From Leptothoe spongobia TAU-MAC 1115 (GTDB taxonomy: Bacteria > Cyanobacteriota > Cyanobacteriia > Phormidesmidales > Phormidesmidaceae), in the NCBI RefSeq assembly GCF_018739885.1, contig NZ_JADOES010000035.1, positions 1 to 57,391 of the forward strand: DNA of 57,391 bases, written 5' to 3'. Shown in pieces: positions 6,364 through 14,023 of this stretch. The position numbers were made by a program, and so were the translations under genes. The notes beneath the pieces were generated by a model, which was not told where the DNA came from, did not search any database, and saw nothing but the letters and a program-made list of their open reading frames with translations. Numbering within the stretch: the first letter of the stretch is position 1; the number at the start of each line of letters is the position of its first letter.

Positions 6364-7626
6364 CTATCGGTAAAAACTGTGATATATAACCTGAAAAATT
6401 ACTCGGGCCTGATGCCCCTCATCTTGACCTTGCACCACGATGTCGGTACCTTCCTGATAAACATTGAGATCAGGGCTGGTTACCTGACCAGTCATAGCGT
6501 TGTAAAACAGGTTTAAATCTTTTACGCCTTGGCGTGGGTTAATATCTGCCTGGTCATCGTTACCCTCATCAGCATCGTAAATACTTAGGGTGATGGGTAT
6601 TTGTGTTTTATTGAGGTCAACCTTTTCTGAGACCTTGTAATAGGTAGCAACATTATCCGTATTGAGAACAGTCTCTTGCTCGTAGCTCACACCATCAATG
6701 GTTACCCGTGGATAGAAGTCTGCCTGGCTTTGATCGGCACTGTCAAAATCATCCATTGCATGAATGTGCTTGACCATCACCATCAGCTCAGCCTGGGTCA
6801 CCGGGTCCGCAGAGAGGTCTATCCTGTAGTTAGGTTCATAGCTATCGCTGATTTTGCCACGGGTTTGGGTGACTTTGATATAGTAAGTGCCCGGTGCTAG
6901 ACAGTCACTGTACATAAATTGAGCATCATCCTGGGGTTGTGCTTGCAACAACATCTCGCCCTCAGACGAGAGCAGTGACAACTCTACCTCACAGTTAAAA
7001 TCTCTGGATGATGCCGTAAAGTAGCTAGTATTTTTTAGTTGAAATCGAACAAAATGTATCGGTTGCTCAGCATCGTTTCCATAAAAATCACCCTGTAGCG
7101 CGCGATAGCCATTGAGCCATACACGGCCATCATTATCGAGTTGATTAGCCGTTATCAGGGAGTTGGCTCCAATGTAAAAAAACTTTTCACCCTGTGCAAC
7201 CCCTATTTTGAACTCATAGTTGGTTTGCCCTGGTTCAACCTGCTCAATACGTAGCAGATAGTTACCACGACCTAGCCCAGGCAGTTCTAAATAATGGGCT
7301 TTGCCGAAATTTCCTAAATCAGCCAGCTGTGATTCTGCAATCATGTCAGCCTCAGTTACGACACCATTACGGCTACTGTTTCTGAATAAGGTGAATTTTA
7401 CGCGGTTGTCAGTATTTTTTAGACTGGGACGTTCTCTCAATGAAATGAGCAACCCTCCTCTTTTGTGAGTGGAAAATGAATATTGGTTAACTTCAGTCAC
7501 CAAATCTTCACCTAAATATTCGTCATGGATAACCCCTAAATCAACAGTACTGATGGTTTGAGGTGTACTGAGAGGTTGTACGTTAGTTTGAGGAGATGTT
7601 TCAATACCACTGCTGGTTACAATCAT
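6364..7626 (-). CDS. PPC-domain-like protein of unknown function
   Basis: The start is taken as ATG 7626 (AGGA nine bases upstream) rather than the in-frame TTG at 7632; the product has 420 residues. Two segments look like bacterial pre-peptidase C-terminal (PPC) beta-domains: about 45-145 (QYSFST, LPGLGRGNYLLRIEQ, NYEFKIG) and about 165-280 (HFVRFQLKN, LAPGTYYIKVTQ, NYRIDLS). The rest (about 290-420) is beta-rich and acidic (IYDADEGNDDQADIN). No signal peptide is seen. PPC domains usually accompany secreted enzymes, but no catalytic domain is visible. It is preceded by its own island repeat (7715-7737) and followed by the repeat cluster at 6253-6329, so it is a single-gene unit. Confidence 0.7.
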   Translation of the reverse strand: MIVTSSGIETSPQTNVQPLSTPQTISTVDLGVIHDEYLGEDLVTEVNQYSFSTHKRGGLLISLRERPSLKNTDNRVKFTLFRNSSRNGVVTEADMIAESQLADLGNFGKAHYLELPGLGRGNYLLRIEQVEPGQTNYEFKIGVAQGEKFFYIGANSLITANQLDNDGRVWLNGYRALQGDFYGNDAEQPIHFVRFQLKNTSYFTASSRDFNCEVELSLLSSEGEMLLQAQPQDDAQFMYSDCLAPGTYYIKVTQTRGKISDSYEPNYRIDLSADPVTQAELMVMVKHIHAMDDFDSADQSQADFYPRVTIDGVSYEQETVLNTDNVATYYKVSEKVDLNKTQIPITLSIYDADEGNDDQADINPRQGVKDLNLFYNAMTGQVTSPDLNVYQEGTDIVVQGQDEGHQARVIFQVIYHSFYR

Positions 7627-7714
7627 GATCAAGTTTCCTAAAGAGCGAAGTGTTTTATGAAGCCTGTTAGCATTTGCCTCAGATCTCTCATTAAATCTAG
7701 GCGATAAATCTGTT

Positions 7715-7737
7715 GTTGTCGTTACAGGAAATGTCTG
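7715..7737 (+). repeat. Island repeat copy 5
   Basis: The 23-bp repeat with one substitution (core TGTCGTTACAGGAAATGTC). It lies 88 bp upstream of the leftward gene starting at 7626. A partial ATGTCAGG follows at 7752-7759. Confidence 0.85.
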
Positions 7738-7787
7738 AAGAGTTCAAAAACATGTCAGGGGAGATATAAAAAAGAAGAGCTTTTACA

Positions 7788-7817
7788 AGAAAAAGGCATG
7801 ACCAGTAGCCATGCCTT
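7788..7817 (-). terminator. Rho-independent terminator of the 48-residue peptide gene
   Basis: AAGGCATG (7793-7800) and CATGCCTT (7810-7817) form a perfect stem with a nine-base loop. On the minus strand it is followed by TTTTCTTG. It lies 28 bp after the stop of the small gene at 7845. Confidence 0.75.
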
Positions 7818-7844
7818 GTCAGGAGCCATATTTGATATACGATC

Positions 7845-7991
7845 TTAACGAGTCAGCCACTTACAAATTAGACGATTGTTTTCCATGACCCAAGTTGCGA
7901 CAAGCAGAGGTTCAGGTTGAGCTGTAAACATAGATCGTTGAGAAAGAGAAGTAATAGTCTCAGTAGGTGACTCTTGAACAGTTGACAACAT
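7845..7991 (-). CDS. 48-residue peptide, possible RiPP precursor or small effector
   Basis: A short gene with a strong ribosome-binding site (AAGGAG, about nine bases before ATG 7991), a stop at 7845 and its own terminator, so it is very likely expressed. The peptide starts MLSTVQESPTETITSLSQ, rich in Ser/Thr, and ends LLVATWVMENNRLICKWLTR with one Cys and two Trp. It has no ELxxVAG leader and is not a paralogue of the three precursors. The VATW segment weakly recalls WVATT in the acidic peptides. An island repeat (8086) lies 94 bp upstream. Function unknown. Confidence 0.6.
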   Translation of the reverse strand: MLSTVQESPTETITSLSQRSMFTAQPEPLLVATWVMENNRLICKWLTR

Positions 7992-8085
7992 GATGTATTT
8001 CTCCTTATAAGTAATAGGATTTCATAGAAAACTGTTTTGAATGTGTTTTCTGTTTACGCTTACAATGTTATGCAGTCCGTTAGAA

Positions 8086-8190
8086 CTTGTCGTTACAGAA
8101 AATGTCTGGGCTGATCAAGTTATGTTGGCTGTTTCTACAGGTTCTGTTGTTCAATGTCAGGTTCAATTCCAGACATTTCCTGTAATGTCA
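8086..8190. repeat. Island repeat copies 6 and 7, facing each other
   Basis: A forward copy (8086-8109) and a diverged reverse copy (8169-8190) face each other between the leftward peptide gene (7991) and the rightward diiron gene (8253). This mirrors the pair at 301-367. A partial site with AATGTCAGG lies between them (8153-8161). The outermost sites of the island, 303 and 8190, match as 22-bp imperfect inverted repeats; no flanking target duplication is seen. Confidence 0.75.
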
Positions 8191-8252
8191 GAGGCCTCAA
8201 CCTGACCTAAGCTATAGCCAACTAAACCCTGCTGCTGATTTCGAACAGAACG

Positions 8253-9197
8253 ATGGCGATAGCAACCTATACTTACGAGTCCACCTGGCGAGAGTCTCGA
8301 AAAGTTAATTGGTGTGTGGATGATCTGATCGGTCCTGATAAATCCATGGACTTTAGTCGTCTATTTTTACCAGATAGCCTTGTCCGCGCAGCGGATAGCG
8401 GTTATCTCGATCTAGAGCAACAGCTCATTCTGAATCATATTCGGGCGAATAGCTATTTACATCTATTTATTTTGGTGGAGGCGTTTATCATCCCCATGGT
8501 GGTGGATCAGGTCAAGCAGATGGGCTATGGCAATATATTTGCCACCCAGGCGTTACTCGGGTTTGCGGAGGAGGAGGGTAAGCATATTTACCTGTTTCAG
8601 CAGTTTATGGCTGCCCTTGAACGGGGATTTCACCACCACTGCCACTGTGTAGGGCCGGTGGAAGACATCGCTCGGGAAATAGGGGCCTATCCACCGCTCA
8701 GTGTATTGTTGCTCACCCTCCAGTTTGAGTGGACTACCCAAATTCACTATTTAGAAAGCATTCGCCATCGTCAGGATCATCTCGATCCGTGTTTTTGTGA
8801 CTTGCTAAAGTATCACTGGCTCGAAGAAGCGCAGCATACTAAGCTCGATACCCTGATGGCCTATGGATTGGTGGAGCGAATGTCAGCTGATGATGTCGAT
8901 GCGGGCCTTGAGGGCTATTTTGAGCTCGTTCATAAGCTAGAACAAACCCTGATGGCCCAGGCTAAGTTAGATGTCCTTACTTTGACTGAAGTGCTGGCGA
9001 GTGCATCGACCCCAGCATCCTGCCAAATCTTGAGTAAAGATCAGCAGCAACGCCTCTATGCATCCCAGGCTCAGGCCTATCGCTGGGCCTTTCTATGTAC
9101 AGGTGTGGGGCATCCCAACTTTCTGCAAGTGCTGGAGCATATTAGTCCTAATGCTAAGGAGCGGGCTATAGGGCTAACTAAGGCACTGTCATATTAA
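8253..9197 (+). CDS. AurF-like / ferritin-like diiron oxygenase family protein
   Basis: The 314-residue protein is mainly helical and carries the ferritin-like diiron ligand pattern: Glu in ILVEAF (E76), E-x-x-H in EEEGKH (H111), Glu in LQFEWTT, and ExxH in WLEEAQHTK. This resembles the AurF type of diiron oxygenases (amine N-oxygenation) and related ribonucleotide-reductase-like oxidases. The substrate is unknown. It lies next to the RiPP island and has an island repeat 62 bp upstream in the same relative orientation, so it may belong to the same regulon. It could equally belong to the following unrelated block. The ribosome-binding site is weak. Confidence 0.72.
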   Translation: MAIATYTYESTWRESRKVNWCVDDLIGPDKSMDFSRLFLPDSLVRAADSGYLDLEQQLILNHIRANSYLHLFILVEAFIIPMVVDQVKQMGYGNIFATQALLGFAEEEGKHIYLFQQFMAALERGFHHHCHCVGPVEDIAREIGAYPPLSVLLLTLQFEWTTQIHYLESIRHRQDHLDPCFCDLLKYHWLEEAQHTKLDTLMAYGLVERMSADDVDAGLEGYFELVHKLEQTLMAQAKLDVLTLTEVLASASTPASCQILSKDQQQRLYASQAQAYRWAFLCTGVGHPNFLQVLEHISPNAKERAIGLTKALSY

Positions 9198-9269
9198 AGT
9201 TAGAAAACTTCTGCTAAGGTCAGTTCACCGAGCAGATGCCCGACGGTATAGTTAGGTTTTCAAGTCAAC

Positions 9270-10613
9270 ATGATGGATATGGAACGTGCGATCGCAGCTG
9301 CTAATCACGCCATGGTTCGTCACCTCGGACGCCACCTGAGCGACGTCGAAACCGAAATTCTTAAAGGGTCTTGGCAGGGACAAACCTATGACCAAATCGC
9401 GTCAGCATCGGGCTATTCTGACAGCTATTTGCGGCGGGATGTGGGCACTAAATTTTGGAAAGCCCTGGGCCTGGCCCTGGAGGAAACGGTCAGTAAAAAC
9501 AACTTTAAAGAAGCCCTGCGTCGCTATGCAAACCAGGTGCTGCCGCCAGAGCCTGCCATTCCAGTTCCTGCCATGAGCTCTGATGCAGAAGACCTATCTG
9601 TTGCCGGTACAGTTGCCAACGATTCATACATTGAGCGGACGCCCCTAGAAACCCTCTGCCATAACACCCTTTGCCAGCCCGGTTCCCTTGTGCGGGTCAA
9701 AGCCCCCTCCTTGATGGGTAAAACTCTGCTGATGGATCGGGTCCTGACTCAGCTAGAAGCTAGGGGATTACGCACCGTGCGTCTGAGTCTAGAGCTAGCT
9801 GATCGCCAGGTACATTTTTCCAGCCTCAATCGGTTTTTGCGATGGTTGTGTATCAACATTACCCGTTCCCTCGCTCTGCCCAACGAGCTAGATGACTACT
9901 GGGATGAAGAAGGTATGGGTAGTAAGGTGAGCTGTTCTACCTATGTAGAAGAGTATTTACTCGCTAGCGGTGATGCGCCGCTGGTGCTTTGCTTAGACGA
10001 TATTGATCTGTTGTTTCCTTACCCTAAAATTTACGAAGACTTTTTTAGTCTGCTACGGTCGTGGTACGAAATGGCCCGCACCCGCAGTCGTCCCCTCTGG
10101 AAACAACTACGTCTTGCCATTGTTCATTCCACAGATGTATATATCCAGCTCAATATTAATCAATCACCGTTTAATGTAGGGGTGCCCATTGAGCTTACGG
10201 AGTTTACCCCAGAGCAAACCCGGCGTTTTGCCCAACTCCATGGACTCTCTCCCTCGTTGGAACTGGCACCGCTGATGGCCATGGTGGGTGGGCATCCCTA
10301 TCTGCTAGAACAGGCATTTGACTATCTTAACGCCCACCCCCATTGCTCCCTGGATGCGCTGTTGGCTGAAGCCCCGACCGAAACGGGTATCTATGCCAAC
10401 CACTTGCGAGAGCATTGGATTAACCTGCGCGACAATCCTGTTCTCACGGACACCCTGCGCCAGGTGGTGAAAACCTCAAAGTCCACAACCTTAGAGTCAG
10501 TTCAGGCTCATCAGCTCCATAGTATGGGGGTGATTAGACTCACCGGCAATATTGCTGAACCCCGTTGTCAACTCTATCGGCAATATTTTCAAACCCAATT
10601 GGGAGTTGGGTAA
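9270..10613 (+). CDS. STAND-like ATPase: vMAP-type N-terminal HTH plus AAA domain
   Basis: A 447-residue cytosolic protein. Residues about 5-85 (LSDVETEILKGSWQGQTYDQIA, SGYSDSYLRRDVG, SKNNFKEALRR) match the winged-helix domain found at the N-terminus of many cyanobacterial STAND proteins and named for vWA-MoxR conflict systems. Residues about 120-420 are an AAA-like (AAA_35) ATPase with an unusual Walker A (KAPSLMGKTLL) and Walker B LVLCLDDIDLLF. The stop overlaps the start of the next gene (TAATG), so the two are translationally coupled. Role inferred: nucleotide-dependent signalling partner of the CHASE2 protein. Confidence 0.85.
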   Translation: MMDMERAIAAANHAMVRHLGRHLSDVETEILKGSWQGQTYDQIASASGYSDSYLRRDVGTKFWKALGLALEETVSKNNFKEALRRYANQVLPPEPAIPVPAMSSDAEDLSVAGTVANDSYIERTPLETLCHNTLCQPGSLVRVKAPSLMGKTLLMDRVLTQLEARGLRTVRLSLELADRQVHFSSLNRFLRWLCINITRSLALPNELDDYWDEEGMGSKVSCSTYVEEYLLASGDAPLVLCLDDIDLLFPYPKIYEDFFSLLRSWYEMARTRSRPLWKQLRLAIVHSTDVYIQLNINQSPFNVGVPIELTEFTPEQTRRFAQLHGLSPSLELAPLMAMVGGHPYLLEQAFDYLNAHPHCSLDALLAEAPTETGIYANHLREHWINLRDNPVLTDTLRQVVKTSKSTTLESVQAHQLHSMGVIRLTGNIAEPRCQLYRQYFQTQLGVG

Positions 10614-12988
10614 TGGACTATGGCATGGATGACGGCATGGGTGACGGCTATATTTATCAACCGGGAGGGAGTTTACCACCCAATGCCCCCAGCTATATCC
10701 CTCGGCAGGCGGATGATGACCTGTTTAAGGCTCTGTTGGCAGGTACCTATTGCTATGTTTTAACCTCTCGCCAAATGGGGAAATCTTCCCTGCGGGTGCG
10801 GACCGTGGAGCGGTTGTATGAGGCGGGGGTACGCTGTGCTGAAGTAGAACTGTTGGGCATTGGTAGCCAGGAGATTACGGCCAACCAGTGGTATGGCGGT
10901 ATTATTCAAGTGCTGATTTCTAGCCTGGGGCTACGGATCAACCGTCGTCAGTGGTTGCGGGACCATGGCGATCTCTCTCCGGTACAGCGTCTGGGCACGT
11001 TTATAGAACAGGTTGTTTTGCCCCAAACCCATCAGCCGCTGGTCCTCTTTTTTGATGAAATTGACAGCGTGTTGGGGCTGAATTTCCCCACCGATGATTT
11101 TTTTGGTTTACTGCGCAACTGGCATGAGCAGCGGGCCAATCAGCCTGCCTATGACCGGCTGACGGTGGTGATGCTAGGGGTGGCCACCCCGTCAGATCTG
11201 ATGCAGAATAGCCATGCCACTCCGTTTAACATCGGTCGGGCCATTGAGCTCCAGGCGTTTAGCTTAGCGGATGCTCAGCCGCTGCTCCAGGGGCTGGCGA
11301 CGGTGACGGCTAAACCCAACGGGGTTCTACGGGAAATTTTGGACTGGACGGGGGGACAACCGTTTTTGACCCAAAAGGTCTGTCAGCTGTATGTGCAGGA
11401 GGCCACCCCCAGAAGTCAGGAGTCGGGGGTCAGGAGCCAGGTATTCCCATCTGTTCGCACCTTGATTCAAACTCGGATCCTTGATAACTGGCAGGTTCAG
11501 GACGAGCCCGAACATCTGCGCACGATTCAAAGTCGGCTGTTGCGCAATGTGCGATCGCCCCAGCGGTCGCTGCGTCTTTATCGACAGATTCTCAAGCGGG
11601 GGGCGATACCTGCTGATAACTCGTTTGAACAAAGGGAGCTGCGGTTGACGGGGTTAGTGACCCGGCGACAGGGGCAATTGCAGGTCTTTAATCGAATTTA
11701 TGGCACGGTGTTTGATCGCGCCTGGATTGCCAGGCAACTGGCTGGGCTTGCTCCGCCGGTGTCTAACCCCCCGTGGCAGTTGCCCTGGATGGGACTGGGG
11801 GCCACAATACTGGTGCTGCTGGTGCGATCGCTAGGGCTACTGCAGCCGCTGGAGCTGGTGGCATTTGATCAGTTATTGAGATCGCAACCCCCTGAACCCG
11901 CAGACGATCGATTTTTAATCATCACCGTCAGCGAGGCCGACATGCAGTATCAAGATCGCCTGGGGATGAAGCGCCAGGGGTCCCTATCGGATGACGCCCT
12001 GCTCCAGGTATGGCAAAAAATTAAGCCCCATGATCCACGGGTGTTTGGTTTAGACCTGTACCACGATTTTCCCTTCTCTCCCGCCTTAGCCGCCCAGCTA
12101 CCTCCAGATGATCGATTTATCGGCGTCTGCGAAATTGGTCAAACGGTTGAGGTGGATACCCCCGTCAGTATTCCGTCACCTCCCAACGTATCCGCCGACC
12201 AGCTAGGCTTTACCGACTTTGCCATCGATCCTGACTATCGTATTCGGCGTCAGCTATTGGGCGTCAAACGTACGGATGTTTGTGATACCGATATGGCATT
12301 TAGTTTGCAACTGACGCTGCGCTACTTAGTTTCAGAGGGGATTACCCTAGATTTTCTCTCCTCCGATTTGATTCAGTTAGGGGATCTTTTGGTCCCTAAA
12401 ATTTCGCCGACAGCTGGGGGCTATCGGCTGGATCCAGAGGAGCAGGCGGGCTATCAGATCTTGGTGAACTATCGTAGCCAGAGCCCTCGCCAGGTGACCC
12501 TTAGGGAGCTACTAGAAGGGCAATTGGATGATCAGTTGGCGGAGTGGAGTCGCGATCGCATTGTTTTAATTGGTCTGGCTGAGCCCAAAGACGCTCAATT
12601 TACACCAAAACAATCAAAGCGTATGCTGGGTGTTACTATCCACGCTCAACAGGCTAGCCAGTTAATTAGTGCCACATTAGACGATCGCCCGTTGATATGG
12701 TGGTTACCTGAATGGGGGGAGGGGCTGTGGATTTTGGTGTGGACCGTGGGTAGTAATAGTGTGGTTTGGGGCATCTACTATCTATTTCGTAACAGTTCTT
12801 TGCGTAGTCGTTTTTTGCGTAATTACTCCCTGGTATGTGTTGTAGTACTAGCGGGTATGACCATGAGCTTGTTAGTTGTATGTTACCTAATGCTATTAAT
12901 AGGCGGCTGGTTACCTTTAGTGCCACCCCTGTTAGCAACTGCACTTTCCCTCGGTGGCTCTAGCAATCTGACTCGTCCAAAACCTTAG
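10613..12988 (+). CDS. AAA-like ATPase fused to a CHASE2 receptor
   Basis: The start is ATG 10613, overlapping the previous stop, although the frame is open further upstream. The product has 791 residues. Residues about 20-375 are an AAA_35 ATPase (Walker A SRQMGKSS, Walker B LVLFFDEIDSVL). A membrane segment follows (about 390-410), then an extracytoplasmic CHASE2 sensory domain (FDQLLRSQPPEPADDRFLIIT, GLDLYHDFP) and C-terminal membrane helices ending LGGWLPLVPPLLATAL. CHASE2 normally senses an unknown signal for kinases or cyclases; here the output is an ATPase. Residues about 267-276 (RSQESGVRSQ) come from a short interspersed repeat inserted in frame. A secreted DUF928 gene follows. Confidence 0.88.
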   Translation: MDYGMDDGMGDGYIYQPGGSLPPNAPSYIPRQADDDLFKALLAGTYCYVLTSRQMGKSSLRVRTVERLYEAGVRCAEVELLGIGSQEITANQWYGGIIQVLISSLGLRINRRQWLRDHGDLSPVQRLGTFIEQVVLPQTHQPLVLFFDEIDSVLGLNFPTDDFFGLLRNWHEQRANQPAYDRLTVVMLGVATPSDLMQNSHATPFNIGRAIELQAFSLADAQPLLQGLATVTAKPNGVLREILDWTGGQPFLTQKVCQLYVQEATPRSQESGVRSQVFPSVRTLIQTRILDNWQVQDEPEHLRTIQSRLLRNVRSPQRSLRLYRQILKRGAIPADNSFEQRELRLTGLVTRRQGQLQVFNRIYGTVFDRAWIARQLAGLAPPVSNPPWQLPWMGLGATILVLLVRSLGLLQPLELVAFDQLLRSQPPEPADDRFLIITVSEADMQYQDRLGMKRQGSLSDDALLQVWQKIKPHDPRVFGLDLYHDFPFSPALAAQLPPDDRFIGVCEIGQTVEVDTPVSIPSPPNVSADQLGFTDFAIDPDYRIRRQLLGVKRTDVCDTDMAFSLQLTLRYLVSEGITLDFLSSDLIQLGDLLVPKISPTAGGYRLDPEEQAGYQILVNYRSQSPRQVTLRELLEGQLDDQLAEWSRDRIVLIGLAEPKDAQFTPKQSKRMLGVTIHAQQASQLISATLDDRPLIWWLPEWGEGLWILVWTVGSNSVVWGIYYLFRNSSLRSRFLRNYSLVCVVVLAGMTMSLLVVCYLMLLIGGWLPLVPPLLATALSLGGSSNLTRPKP
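11411..11441. repeat. In-frame interspersed repeat (GTCAGGAG type) inside the AAA-CHASE2 gene
   Basis: AGAAGTCAGGAGTCGGGGGT followed by CAGGAGCCAGG repeats a GTCAGGAG(T/C)C motif. The same motif occurs in non-coding DNA at 26589-26629. Here it adds a Ser/Gln/Arg-rich loop between ATPase subdomains. Confidence 0.7.
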
Positions 12989-13082
12989 TATTTCGAAGTT
13001 TGGTCTACTCTCAAGTCAATAATGCTTATTTCCTTATAGTTTTATTTAAATGTGAACCCTCTTTAAGAAAACAGAACATATC

Positions 13083-13895
13083 ATGAGCCAAAAACTACGA
13101 GCCTTTGGATTAGTAGCTTTGCACTGTGGTTGCTTAAGTTTCTTTGCTAGCCCGGTGTCAGCGCAGCTCTTCTCTTCACCAGAGATGACGAAGCAGGCAT
13201 CCGCTTTGCCTCTAGAATTTAACAACGATAATGCTCCCAGTGGATTTGATGGTCAGGGACGGCCCCGCAGTCGCACATCGGGAGGATCTCGGGGGGGCTG
13301 TGGTGATTTGTTAGTGGCCCTGTTGCCTGGCAGTGACGTGGTACAAACTACTGATGCGACAACAGCGTGTAATTTAGCTTCGGCATCAGACTTGGCGGCT
13401 ACTTTAGAGAGCAATCCTACCTTATGGTTTCATGTTCCAGCTCAGGTCCAGTCAGACGTTGTCGCTGAATTGGTGTTGTTAGACAACAATGAGCAAGTTC
13501 TCTCCAGTGATATGGTTGCCTTGCCTATCGCAGGAGGCGTAATTGGCCTACAGCTGAGTCACGACCTAGAAACCAATCAGGTTTATCACTGGATCTTTTC
13601 TATTCTCAATCAGCCGAATAGCCCCTCCCAAAACCCAACCGTCGAAGGAAGTTTGCAAAGAACAATAGCTGTCCCCTCTCTGTTAGCGGCGTTGAACACT
13701 GCCCAAGGGGCACCCTCTCGGATCCAGGCATTGGCTCAATACGGTATCTGGCACGATGCGCTCCATGGGTTAGCCTTATTATATCAAGCTGAACCCAACA
13801 ATATTGCGATACAAGACGACTGGGCTAGCCTGCTTAGTTCTGTTGGTCTAGAGGAGATCGCAGAAGAGAAACCGGTAGATTGTTGTTTGAACTAA
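13083..13895 (+). CDS. Secreted DUF928 family protein
   Basis: The 270-residue protein has a signal peptide (cleavage likely after SPVSA-Q) and the DUF928 layout: GRPRSRTSGGSRGGC, DLLVALLPGS, NPTLWFHVPAQ, then a helical tail with QYGIWHDALHGLALLY. DUF928 proteins are found in cyanobacteria, usually beside CHAT or CHASE2 genes; their function is unknown. It directly follows the AAA-CHASE2 gene, and a second DUF928 gene directly follows the CHAT-CHASE2 gene at 18729. A periplasmic partner of the CHASE2 domain is a reasonable inference. Confidence 0.88.
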   Translation: MSQKLRAFGLVALHCGCLSFFASPVSAQLFSSPEMTKQASALPLEFNNDNAPSGFDGQGRPRSRTSGGSRGGCGDLLVALLPGSDVVQTTDATTACNLASASDLAATLESNPTLWFHVPAQVQSDVVAELVLLDNNEQVLSSDMVALPIAGGVIGLQLSHDLETNQVYHWIFSILNQPNSPSQNPTVEGSLQRTIAVPSLLAALNTAQGAPSRIQALAQYGIWHDALHGLALLYQAEPNNIAIQDDWASLLSSVGLEEIAEEKPVDCCLN

Positions 13896-13962
13896 GGTTG
13901 CGCTAAGAGAGTTGTGTTATACCAAACCCGAATTTATCAAACCCAATTAAAAATGGACAATC

Positions 13963-13992
13963 CTGTAGGGGCACTCCCTTGTGGATGCCCTT
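13963..13992. repeat. Interspersed palindromic repeat (GTAGGGGCA type)
   Basis: CCTGTAGGGGCACTCCC followed by TTGTGGATGCCC is a short imperfect palindrome of a type common in cyanobacterial intergenic DNA. Related copies lie at 29337-29372 and inside queE (29927-29946). Confidence 0.6.
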
Positions 13993-14023
13993 CAATACCG
14001 GGTGCTATTAGCAGGATTTCATA

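Noticed and set aside
301..8190. The whole island as one intact transposon
   Set aside because: No transposase gene is inside and the 5-bp flanks (298-302 and 8191-8195) do not match as a target duplication.
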